A DNA stretch of 5,435 nucleotides from an uncultured Nitrosopumilaceae archaeon (GTDB lineage: Archaea; Thermoproteota; Nitrososphaeria; Nitrososphaerales; Nitrosopumilaceae): assembly GCA_937875805.1 (NCBI GenBank), contig CALFHG010000309.1, positions 1-5,435 of the forward strand. Direction: 5' to 3'. The notes beneath the pieces are model-generated. The model did not search any database. It was not told the origin of the DNA and saw nothing but the letters and a program-made list of their open reading frames with translations. Of the stretch, positions 1 to 5,120 are shown in pieces (within the stretch, counting starts at the first letter, position 1; each line of letters begins with the position of its first letter). The translations under genes were made by a program, and so were the position numbers.

Positions 1-603
1 GTTGAGTTCTGATTGAAGTGAAGTAGGTGTGTTAAACATTAGACCCTCTAAGATCAATCCCTCAAACCATTTTAGCCATCTTTTGAATATAAACAGGATT
101 TCTGTCAATCCTTGCACCAATTCTTCCATCTTTGCCATTGGGGAATTAGGGTCAAAATGTACTGTTTTTTTCATTCCTAGTGCCTGTTTTATCTTTGATT
201 GGTCAGGGATTTCGTTTGTAGGCAGTTTGGCAGTATTAGGCATATCATATTTTACTTCCTCGTTTGGCGTGGAGTATAGTTCCTGTCTAATTCTTTTTGC
301 AGTAGTTATGGAGTAGGTCAATGCCTTTTCAATGGTTTGCAGTAATGGCTTGTATTCGGATCTGTTTTCTGATCTCAGGCAGTATGGTATTGAGAATTTT
401 ATACATATCGGACAGGTTTTTTCATCATAGTCATGTGTCGAATGATCATAGACTTCTTGTTTCATTATAAATTCTAAAAATTCACTAATAGATTCTGTTA
501 GTGCAGATTCTTTAATTCTAAGGTCTTGACGGATTAGTGTTAGCGGTTCTACAATTTCTACTACTGGAACGGAATCGTTTGTCATTGAAAAGTTTCTAGC
601 CAT
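1..603 (-). CDS. Unknown protein with HxxH-CxxC motif, N-terminal part (cut by window edge)
   Basis: The frame is open from an ATG at 603 to the window edge, giving 201 residues (MARNFSMTND...) without a stop; the C-terminus lies outside. I do not recognise the family. Residues 54-67 hold H54-x2-H57 followed by C64-P-I-C67, with another Cys at 75, a plausible zinc site. Residues 167-190 form a hydrophobic, tryptophan-containing stretch (ILFIFKRWLKWFEGLI) interrupted by K/R, which could be an amphipathic membrane-surface helix rather than a clear transmembrane segment. The middle (110-160) is polar and proline-rich. The ATG lies 2 bp after the stop of the upstream membrane-protein gene, with an AAGGA motif (613-617) 9 nt before it, so it is probably co-translated with the membrane module and may be its cytoplasmic partner (inference). 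An ATG at codon 7 is an alternative start. Confidence 0.85.
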   Translation of the reverse strand, partial: MARNFSMTNDSVPVVEIVEPLTLIRQDLRIKESALTESISEFLEFIMKQEVYDHSTHDYDEKTCPICIKFSIPYCLRSENRSEYKPLLQTIEKALTYSITTAKRIRQELYSTPNEEVKYDMPNTAKLPTNEIPDQSKIKQALGMKKTVHFDPNSPMAKMEELVQGLTEILFIFKRWLKWFEGLILEGLMFNTPTSLQSELN

Positions 604-605
604 GA

Positions 606-1742
606 TTATGCTTCCTTCTCATCTGACTCATTAGTTTTCTCATTTGGATCTTTCTTGTTCTCCATTGTCCAACGCAAGATTGCCATAGAACCAATTAGTA
701 ATATTGCCATTAGCCATTCTGGAACTCTACTCAACGGTTCAAATGCAGTAGGCAAATAATATCCTAGAACTCCCATTATTCCAGTAATGATTTGCCAACC
801 CCATGCAACTCCTTTTGATGGGGTTTGAAATGGCCTGTCATGTCCCAAAATTGGCTTTCGGATTGCCCTGTCTTTTGCGATTTCCAACTGTCTTAATATC
901 TGACCTTTCTCCTGCATAAGTTCCTGATTCTTATCTCGAAGTCTATTGATTTCATCTTCAGATGGTTGAACCTTATTGTATAGTTCTACCAACGTTGGCA
1001 AAAACATTACCAATCTTCCCAAAATCTCAACATTTAATCCTTCAGGGAAAACTTGTACGGATAGTGTAAAATGATGGTTTGTAGATACCAATCCATGTGA
1101 TTCTTTTAGATTATTTGAGATTACGTTGACAAGATAAACATCTACAATTTCCCCTCTAGGAGTTCCCAATTCAATTACCTGTCCAGAAATACATTGTACG
1201 TTTCTTGTATATTTGTGAAATGATGCAGTTGTCAATGTGAATGACCCTTCTGCTTCCTCACGATAATATTCTTCTTTGGATAAATCCACGTTTGATATTA
1301 TTATTGCTTTTTTGTTTCCTTTGATTATTTTATCTTTTTTAAAATCAGAAACGTTTGCGTTAAAGATTACACATTTGGAAATCAATCTTTTGAATTCATC
1401 TAAAGCTTGAATATCCATTTGTCTTTCTGAATTAATTATTCTACCCAAGTCAGTTGCCATTTTAGGCGTAAGTTGTTCCCTTGCCTTTGATATGTGAGCT
1501 GTAATTGTGTTTGCACCTGAATCATTTAGATTTGCAATCTGGAATTGATACTCCCCTGCATAGATTCCACTTGGTCTTTCTTGTAATGTTAGGATATATC
1601 TTACTCCTAGAAAAACTCCTACGGATAATAATCCGATAAACGTGAACAAGTAAATCCACCCTTCTGCATTGGATAGTTCGGTGTTAGTTATTGGCATTAA
1701 TGAATTTACTAAATTGCCAATTTCGTCCTCAATAGCCATCAC
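606..1742 (-). CDS. Membrane protein with three predicted TM segments and a coiled coil, family unknown
   Basis: This 378-aa protein is not one I recognise. A short N-terminal region is followed by a hydrophobic segment at about 29-51, then a soluble mixed alpha/beta domain (about 55-255), a charged coiled-coil-like stretch (about 258-292, rich in E/K/Q/R with spaced L/I), two more hydrophobic segments (about 313-331 and 341-358) and a charged, Lys/Glu-rich tail. There is no signal peptide with a cleavage site, so the first segment probably acts as an anchor. The start is GTG at 1742 or ATG at 1739; I prefer GTG because AGGAGATGAT (1745-1754) puts AGGAG 7 nt before it. The gene overlaps the end of the 432-aa membrane-protein gene by 14 bp, which implies translational coupling and probably a shared complex. 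A distant SPFH-like or viral structural role is possible, but nothing in the sequence shows it. Confidence 0.9.
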   Translation of the reverse strand: MMAIEDEIGNLVNSLMPITNTELSNAEGWIYLFTFIGLLSVGVFLGVRYILTLQERPSGIYAGEYQFQIANLNDSGANTITAHISKAREQLTPKMATDLGRIINSERQMDIQALDEFKRLISKCVIFNANVSDFKKDKIIKGNKKAIIISNVDLSKEEYYREEAEGSFTLTTASFHKYTRNVQCISGQVIELGTPRGEIVDVYLVNVISNNLKESHGLVSTNHHFTLSVQVFPEGLNVEILGRLVMFLPTLVELYNKVQPSEDEINRLRDKNQELMQEKGQILRQLEIAKDRAIRKPILGHDRPFQTPSKGVAWGWQIITGIMGVLGYYLPTAFEPLSRVPEWLMAILLIGSMAILRWTMENKKDPNEKTNESDEKEA

Positions 1743-3027
1743 TAATCATCTCCTGAATTTTTTTGTTTAGTTCACTTAATGCAGTAGATTGTTTTTTCAT
1801 TCTAGCATTGTAGTTGGATATTTCAAGGTCACTTGTGGTTACTTGTAATTTCTTCCAGTTTTCATCATATTCATTTGCAAGTTCTGTGTATTGTTTTTGA
1901 AGTTCTGCAATGGTTGTATCTTCATTTTCAGGTAATTTTTCAACTTTCTTTTTGAATAGTTTTGCCTTTAATGATGGTTTTACTTTGGCTACCTTGTGAG
2001 TCAAATAGTCAAGATTGAAATCTGCAAACTCTATTTTCTTATCTTTCAAATCCAGTTGCACTTCGCTAGGAATGTAATGTGGGCTAGATGGGTCAGTATG
2101 AGTGATTAATGGTTTTGGTGCATAATGAGGAACATTAAGATCATAGTCGTTTAGTGATTTCCAGAATCCATGTATTACATGACCAAGATCATTGATTTTT
2201 CCCTCTATTTTCAGATTAAATAATGTGTGGAAATCATCTAGCATTTCTTTCTGCTTTTGTAATTGTTCGTTTGTTGTCCTTTGTTGTTCCCTTGATTCTA
2301 TGACTTGTTGGCTATTGAAATTAGCTAGTTGTCCTTTCATTAGTTGGTATTCATCTACAATTTCACGTTTTTCTTTTCTGGAGTTATGCCACATAATTCC
2401 CATTACGATAAACGCAATTACAATTCCTATTCCAATTAGAGATAATCTATCTGAAGTTCTTTGAGTTTGATCTGTGTTTATTTTTATAGATTGTTCTACT
2501 TGAGAAATAATCGGAGTTATTATTCCATAGCCAATTTCTACTATCTCTTGTTCGGTTGGGATTACAGGTCTTTCAGTAATTTGAAATTCAAAGACTTTGC
2601 AAGTGTAAGGATTATCATATCTCATCTGTTCGTTGACCATTGGTAGTCCTGCTGATTGAACAAAGACTTCCATAATTCTATCTCGTTTTATTGTGCTGTG
2701 TTCCAACGCATACTTTATCATGTATGTTCCAGTTCCGTTGATTACAAATCCTGCATTGATTATGTCAACTCCATCTGAATTTGTTTCAGGGTATGGAGTA
2801 AGGGAGTGGATTGGTTGTCCTTGAGGTGGGAATACATATTCAGGATCAACTGCAAATGCCGATTCGTGTCTAATGTTTAGATTTACAGTTCTGTATAATA
2901 CAGATGAATATGTTATTTTTTCACACCCTGTCATGTCTATGTTCCTTACTTGAGCAAATGCTGATATTGGAATTAACAACATTATTGCAAACAATAGTAT
3001 TACAACTATTTTTGTGAATTTCTTCAA
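1729..3027 (-). CDS. Secreted-signal, single-pass membrane protein with extracellular domain and long cytoplasmic coiled coils
   Basis: The 432-aa product has a clear signal peptide: KK at 2-3, a hydrophobic core (about 7-22), and AFA|Q as a cleavage site near residue 25. Residues 26 to about 190 form a polar, beta-rich probable ectodomain with two cysteines (C35, C143) that could form a disulfide, and one N-G-T sequon at 97. A transmembrane segment follows at about 196-213, then RKEKRE, which fits an outside-N, inside-C topology. The cytoplasmic part has coiled-coil stretches (about 217-265 and 372-428) around a region with a Pro/His-rich linker (299-320) and a Lys-rich patch (343-363). Translation probably begins at TTG (3027), because this gives the complete signal peptide and is preceded by GGAAGGTCA (3032-3040); the next Met is inside the hydrophobic core. 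The TTG overlaps the TGA of the upstream gene. Family not recognised; surface receptor, adhesin or virion protein are inferences only. Confidence 0.92.
   Translation of the reverse strand: MKKFTKIVVILLFAIMLLIPISAFAQVRNIDMTGCEKITYSSVLYRTVNLNIRHESAFAVDPEYVFPPQGQPIHSLTPYPETNSDGVDIINAGFVINGTGTYMIKYALEHSTIKRDRIMEVFVQSAGLPMVNEQMRYDNPYTCKVFEFQITERPVIPTEQEIVEIGYGIITPIISQVEQSIKINTDQTQRTSDRLSLIGIGIVIAFIVMGIMWHNSRKEKREIVDEYQLMKGQLANFNSQQVIESREQQRTTNEQLQKQKEMLDDFHTLFNLKIEGKINDLGHVIHGFWKSLNDYDLNVPHYAPKPLITHTDPSSPHYIPSEVQLDLKDKKIEFADFNLDYLTHKVAKVKPSLKAKLFKKKVEKLPENEDTTIAELQKQYTELANEYDENWKKLQVTTSDLEISNYNARMKKQSTALSELNKKIQEMISDGY
1745..1754 (-). promoter_or_regulatory. Strong Shine-Dalgarno site inside the upstream gene
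   Basis: AGGAGATGAT matches the archaeal anti-Shine-Dalgarno complement AGGAGGTGAT at 9 of 10 positions. It lies within the last codons of the 432-aa gene and places AGGAG 7 nt before GTG 1742, or 10 nt before ATG 1739; this decides for GTG as the probable start of the 378-aa protein. Confidence 0.65.
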
Positions 3028-3296
3028 AAGTTGACCTTCCTTTGAGATTTAGAGATCCAGTTTCTTTTCAATAATGAAGCGTATCTGGATTTTAGATATA
3101 GGTTATATTCCTCGATTAAGTTTTGGTTTTTCTTATTGTAAGTATGATTAGCCCTGTCACAAAACTCATCAATGCTGATTGTAGCTAGGACACGTTTGTT
3201 GGTAATTGGGAACTTTGTGTCCTTGTATCTTATTCTTGTCGTATCAGTTAGTTTATCGTCTAGTGGTTCAGAAAACTTGAATGACCCAATGCCCAT
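3024..3296 (-). CDS. Small unknown protein, first gene of the membrane-module transcription unit
   Basis: This 90-aa protein (MGIGSFKFSEP...) is not recognised. The first half is mixed and polar with a short hydrophobic strand (VLATISI, 36-42). The second half (about 55-87) looks helical and strongly basic, with several Tyr, Lys and Arg (NLYLKSRYASLLKRNW), which suggests nucleic-acid or acidic-surface binding (inference). It has one Cys (C46). No membrane segment is evident. The ATG at 3296 is preceded by a TATA-like box 22 nt upstream and has only a weak AAGG, so it may head its own leaderless transcript. Its TGA overlaps the TTG start of the 432-aa membrane protein, which couples the two genes and ties it to that module. 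Confidence 0.85.
   Translation of the reverse strand: MGIGSFKFSEPLDDKLTDTTRIRYKDTKFPITNKRVLATISIDEFCDRANHTYNKKNQNLIEEYNLYLKSRYASLLKRNWISKSQRKVNF
3032..3040 (-). promoter_or_regulatory. Shine-Dalgarno site supporting the TTG start at 3027
   Basis: GGAAGGTCA on the minus strand leaves 6 nt between GGAAGGT and the TTG. Together with the intact signal peptide that follows, it supports a non-ATG start for the 432-aa membrane protein. Confidence 0.55.
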
Positions 3297-3303
3297 GAAA
3301 CCT

Positions 3304-3319
3304 TAAAGGGTTAAAGGGT
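3304..3319 (-). repeat. Direct repeat AACCCTTT x2 between TATA-like box and start codon
   Basis: Two adjacent identical 8-bp units (AACCCTTT on the minus strand) occupy the short gap before the 3296 ATG. Their position between the box and the start codon would suit a repressor site, but no such protein is identified and the repeat is short. Confidence 0.4.
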
Positions 3320-3326
3320 TTTTAAG
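3319..3326 (-). promoter_or_regulatory. TATA-like box for the membrane-protein unit
   Basis: The minus strand reads CTTAAAAA, overlapping the stop codon of the preceding gene and ending 22 nt before the ATG at 3296. The gap between box and ATG consists largely of the direct repeat AACCCTTT AACCCTTT, which could bind a regulator near the transcript start. The same 22-nt spacing is seen at 4557 and 5099. Confidence 0.5.
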
Positions 3327-3603
3327 ACTTGTTATTATGGAGCTTGTGATGATCTTTTAACAATACAGGAATATGACCATCAGGAATAATTTTGTATGTA
3401 TTGTAATTACCATTGTTTGCAGTTAGTGCCAATTTATTACCGCCTATTTTTTTGAGTGTAATGTCTTTAGGATTGTGATAACCGTATTCTCCCTTGCCTA
3501 AATCATGTATTGCAATTTTTCCATTGTTGTCTTTATGTTTGTCTTTGATGTTGTTTATTGCTGTCATGACCGCTATCCTGTGGGCATTGGATTTGTATTT
3601 CAT
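3322..3603 (-). CDS. Small basic unknown protein with His-rich C-terminus
   Basis: This 93-aa product (MKYKSNAHRIAVM...) has no recognisable family. An N-terminal helix-like region (about 5-23) precedes a glycine/asparagine-rich, probably beta-stranded part (28-75) with K-I-A-I-H-D-L-G and K-L-A-L-T-A-N-N-G segments. The C-terminus carries a histidine cluster (KDHHKLHNNK, 83-92) that could bind metal, although it may be no more than a basic tail. It contains no cysteine. The ATG at 3603 overlaps the TGA of the upstream gene in an ATGA arrangement, and AAGGAT (3611-3616) lies 7 nt before it, so the start is well supported. It is the last gene before a 25-bp gap holding the promoter candidate of the next unit. 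Confidence 0.85.
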   Translation of the reverse strand: MKYKSNAHRIAVMTAINNIKDKHKDNNGKIAIHDLGKGEYGYHNPKDITLKKIGGNKLALTANNGNYNTYKIIPDGHIPVLLKDHHKLHNNKS

Positions 3604-3854
3604 TTTCTAGATCCTTTTGGGAATGGTTTAGGAATTGGCGTTCCAAATTTAGCAGAAATTTCTTTTCTAATATCCACAATGTTTGTCTTTTTTGTTCTAC
3701 TGTACATATCAAACATTTCTTGAGATTGATTTTTTTTGTTTGATAGTGCAATGATTTCTGCATTGCCCTTTCTAATTACAAAGATAGGAGTTAAGCCATT
3801 CTTTTTTTTCTTGGCTTCAATGATTCCCTTGACTTTGGATTTGGATTGTTTCAT
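3600..3854 (-). CDS. Small basic unknown protein sharing its N-terminal 16 residues with the neighbouring gene product
   Basis: This 84-aa protein begins MK-Q-SKSKVKGIIEAKK, the same N-terminus as the 130-aa product just upstream except Q3 instead of L3. Beyond that the two differ. A poly-Lys run (15-18) is followed by a likely beta hairpin (PIFVIRKGNAEIIALS, 23-38), a polar helix-like part and a proline/lysine-rich tail (GTPIPKPFPKGSRK). No cysteines, no membrane segment and no known domain are evident. The strongly basic composition suggests nucleic-acid binding (inference). The ATG at 3854 lies 2 bp after the upstream stop, with GAGGA (3865-3869) 10 nt before it, and the duplicated segment begins exactly at this codon, which supports the start. 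A second frame is open within this region (3533-3763) but is judged a shadow. Confidence 0.85.
   Translation of the reverse strand: MKQSKSKVKGIIEAKKKKNGLTPIFVIRKGNAEIIALSNKKNQSQEMFDMYSRTKKTNIVDIRKEISAKFGTPIPKPFPKGSRK
3806..3854 (-). repeat. 49-bp duplicated gene start, copy 1
   Basis: The first 49 bases of the 84-aa gene, from its ATG, match the first 49 of the 130-aa gene (4201-4249) at 48 positions. The one difference is at 3847 (CAA codon versus CTA, Gln versus Leu). Similarity starts sharply at the ATG and ends in a poly-A run of the coding strand. Confidence 0.93.
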
Positions 3855-3856
3855 GG

Positions 3857-4249
3857 TTATTCGTTCCTCAATACTGCATTAAATCCTTTTTTGGTTTTTG
3901 TTAGAACCCATTCATCAGGGTAATTCATGCTAGGCAGGAATGTGTTATGGTATTCATAAAGGTCTTCAGGAGTATTTGGAAAGTTAATTCCTTTTTCTGC
4001 AAAACCAACGCCATTCTTTTTTTCGAGGTAAATCATTTTTTTGAATGGGAGTTTTTTTTCATTATTTAGTTTTTGGTAATCTATTTTTCCATACGTTTTT
4101 TTATCAAAGTTTTTGTCTATGAATTTTTGAATTTGTTTGTCGTTCATTTTCTTTATTTCCATGTTGATTTGTTTGTTGTTCATTTTTATGTCCAATTTCA
4201 TTTTCTTGGCTTCAATGATTCCCTTGACTTTGGATTTGGATAGTTTCAT
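3857..4249 (-). CDS. Small basic unknown protein with duplicated N-terminal module and internal 12-residue repeat
   Basis: This 130-aa product is not recognised. Residues 1-16 are the module shared with the downstream neighbour. Next comes a Lys/Asn/Met-rich helical stretch holding an imperfect repeat, MNNKQIN (23-29) and MNDKQIQ (35-41), spaced 12 residues apart. The remainder (about 68-130) looks like a compact folded domain with aromatic residues (MIYLEKKNGVGFAEKGINF; NTPEDLYEYHNTF; PDEWVLTKTKKGFNAVL) and no cysteines or membrane segment. The first 66 residues are very Lys-rich, so an added basic arm on a separate C-terminal domain is a fair reading (inference). The ATG at 4249 shares one base with the TAA of the previous gene (TAATG), with GGTGA (4254-4258) close upstream, so it is translationally coupled. 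Confidence 0.87.
   Translation of the reverse strand: MKLSKSKVKGIIEAKKMKLDIKMNNKQINMEIKKMNDKQIQKFIDKNFDKKTYGKIDYQKLNNEKKLPFKKMIYLEKKNGVGFAEKGINFPNTPEDLYEYHNTFLPSMNYPDEWVLTKTKKGFNAVLRNE
4131..4186 (-). repeat. Degenerate in-frame 36-bp tandem repeat
   Basis: A 20-bp core at 4131-4150 recurs at 4167-4186 with one mismatch, at a 36-bp period (12 codons). It encodes the MNDKQIQ and MNNKQIN segments of the 130-aa protein. The rest of the 36-bp unit has diverged, so this is an older or partial duplication than the 49-bp one. Confidence 0.75.
4201..4249 (-). repeat. 49-bp duplicated gene start, copy 2
   Basis: This is the partner of 3806-3854, in the same orientation and 395 bp away. The mismatch lies at 4242. 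Upstream sequence differs (GGTGAAATA here, CGAATAACC there), so the duplication covers the coding start but not the ribosome-binding region. Confidence 0.93.
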
Positions 4250-4557
4250 TATTTCACCAAGTGCATAGGTTCTGCAACATCAGATAACAATAGTCCGATT
4301 CTTGGATCATCATCTTTGAGAAGTTTGATTATTGCAATAACTTTGTTTTTAGCTGATTGTTTTCGTGATGATTTTCGGATCATATTTTGATTAAAGTAAT
4401 TTGGGTTATCCTTTAAGATATTAGATATTGTATCTGCACAGCATTGGTCTTTGAACTCTTGTTTAGTGATTTTTGCTATTTGGTTTAGAGGGATAACATT
4501 ATCCAGTTCAAGCTGTTTTGCAAATGAAATAACTTGCTCATTAAGTAAATTCTGCAA
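4249..4557 (-). CDS. Small unknown protein, possibly helix-turn-helix DNA-binding
   Basis: This 102-aa product, read from TTG at 4557, is not recognised. It appears mostly helical. Residues about 22-56 (IPLNQIAKITKQEFKDQCCADTISNILKDNPNYF, quoted by span 22-56 with key features Q26-I-A, A41-D-T-I-S-N-I-L) have the size and spacing of a helix-turn-helix or winged-helix unit, but I cannot confirm the fold. A basic linker (60-72, RKSSRKQSAKNK) follows, then a hydrophobic helix (73-80). It holds a C39-C40 pair and no membrane segment. No ATG exists in frame before residue 59, so the TTG is accepted; a TATA-like box ends 22 nt upstream and there is no Shine-Dalgarno motif, which suggests a leaderless message. 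It heads the unit of four small genes running to 3322 and could be its regulator (inference). Confidence 0.8.
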   Translation of the reverse strand: MQNLLNEQVISFAKQLELDNVIPLNQIAKITKQEFKDQCCADTISNILKDNPNYFNQNMIRKSSRKQSAKNKVIAIIKLLKDDDPRIGLLLSDVAEPMHLVK

Positions 4558-4579
4558 CGTTATTCGTTGATTATGGCAT

Positions 4580-4587
4580 TATTTTAA
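4580..4587 (-). promoter_or_regulatory. TATA-like box for the four-small-gene unit
   Basis: The minus strand reads TTAAAATA after a purine-rich GAAAAAA stretch that could serve as a BRE. It ends 22 nt before the TTG start at 4557. No Shine-Dalgarno motif is present before that TTG, consistent with a leaderless transcript starting at or near the codon. It sits in the 49-bp gap between the 4607-4810 gene and this unit. Confidence 0.5.
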
Positions 4588-4606
4588 TTTTTTCTTCTCT
4601 ATAATT

Positions 4607-4810
4607 TTACTTTTTATTTCGGTTTCGGTTCTTATTTTTGGAATGTTTCCTCAACCTCTTATGACAGCATGGGCAGAATAGACCTTCCCACATGATGAAT
4701 ATTTCACAACCATAATTGCACCTACTTGCACCCAGATCATATCTTTTCATTGTGGAATTACCTTTTGATGAAAATTGGTATTTCTTACATATTCCCTGAC
4801 AACTATTCAA
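4607..4810 (-). CDS. Small zinc-ribbon protein of the type abundant in ammonia-oxidising archaea
   Basis: Read from TTG at 4810 this is 67 aa. The pattern C4-QGI-C8-K-K-Y, C31-x3-C35-EIFI, W41-E-G-L-F-C46-P-C48-C49-x3-RLR followed by a Lys/Arg/Asn tail matches the many 55-75-aa zinc-ribbon proteins I know from Nitrososphaerota. Their exact roles are unknown; transcription-related or nucleic-acid binding is generally assumed. The usual second knuckle is C-x2-C; here it is C-x3-C (CNYGC), one residue longer. The reading frame stays open upstream to 4870, but that extension lies inside the previous gene and family members begin shortly before CQGIC, so TTG with AGGGAT (4818-4823) 7 nt upstream is preferred. 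It overlaps the upstream zinc-ribbon gene by 8 bp, so both are likely made together. Confidence 0.85.
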   Translation of the reverse strand: MNSCQGICKKYQFSSKGNSTMKRYDLGASRCNYGCEIFIMWEGLFCPCCHKRLRKHSKNKNRNRNKK

Positions 4811-5099
4811 TATGATTATCCCTGCACTCGTTGCAGATTTTACTGTATGTTCTAACTGAATTGCATACATAGCATAGTGGCATTGCTAGTGATAAATCAT
4901 CTGTCTTTTTTTTCTCTTTGTATTGTTGCATATTGCAGTTGGGACATTTCCAGAAAAAGCAATCCTGTGTCATGTATTTTAATTGTTTTTTTCCATGTCG
5001 GTCAACTGTTTCAATTTCAACAAATATTGGTCTTATTCCAGAATATTGCATTGCTTTGTCATGGTCAGGACACATTAGTTCCTGCGGAGTAAATTTCAT
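4803..5099 (-). CDS. Zinc-ribbon protein with eight cysteines
   Basis: The 98-aa product (from ATG at 5099) is rich in metal-binding pairs: C10-x2-H13 near the start, C47, C52-P-N-C55, C76-x2-C79 and C89-x2-C92. This fits two structural zinc sites, one joining C10/H13 with C52/C55 and one joining C76/C79 with C89/C92 (inferred pairing). Between them are a beta-like stretch (GIRPIFVEIETVDRHGKK) and a Lys-rich linker (60-66). The exact family is not recognised; a small nucleic-acid- or protein-binding zinc protein is the likely role. A GTG at 5114 would add five residues (MEIKF). I prefer the ATG because a TATA-like box (5122-5129) ends exactly 22 nt before it, and the GTG would lie upstream of the expected transcript start. 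It overlaps the downstream zinc-ribbon gene by 8 bp. Confidence 0.82.
   Translation of the reverse strand: MKFTPQELMCPDHDKAMQYSGIRPIFVEIETVDRHGKKQLKYMTQDCFFWKCPNCNMQQYKEKKKTDDLSLAMPLCYVCNSVRTYSKICNECRDNHIE
4818..4823 (-). promoter_or_regulatory. Shine-Dalgarno-like site supporting the TTG start at 4810
   Basis: AGGGAT on the minus strand lies 7 nt before the TTG at 4810, inside the end of the upstream zinc-ribbon gene. It supports the short, family-like form of the small zinc ribbon over the longer open frame that reaches back to 4870. Confidence 0.45.
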
Positions 5100-5120
5100 A
5101 AATTTTATTTCCACATAACC

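Noticed and set aside
29..316. Plus-strand open frame of 95 codons
   Set aside because: It lies opposite the cut minus-strand gene, has no ribosome-binding site and a composition typical of an antisense shadow, while the minus frame is open for the whole 603 bases and is linked to its neighbour.
2192..2646. Two plus-strand open frames
   Set aside because: Both lie wholly inside the 432-aa gene, opposite its coiled-coil and membrane-segment coding parts. Their Phe/Ser/Cys-rich products are what reversed Lys/Glu-rich codons give.
3301..3326. CTTAAA...TTTAAG as a hairpin terminator
   Set aside because: The arms are AT-only and no T-run follows on the minus strand; the promoter and direct-repeat reading fits better.
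3505..3763. A plus-strand frame and a second minus-strand frame overlapping two small genes
   Set aside because: They straddle the junction of the 84-aa and 93-aa genes, whose ATGA overlap, Shine-Dalgarno site and duplicated start give better support.
3800..4250. CRISPR-like repeat from the two 49-bp copies
   Set aside because: There are only two copies, 395 bp apart, each in frame with a start codon; this is a coding duplication.
4811..4870. Longer N-terminus (20 extra residues from ATG 4870) of the small zinc ribbon
   Set aside because: The extension is coded inside the preceding zinc-ribbon gene and family members start just before CQGIC; the shorter TTG start has a Shine-Dalgarno-like site.
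4877..5118. Plus-strand open frames opposite the eight-cysteine gene
   Set aside because: The minus frame has paired CxxC motifs and spacing typical of zinc ribbons; the plus frames show no motif and no promoter of their own.
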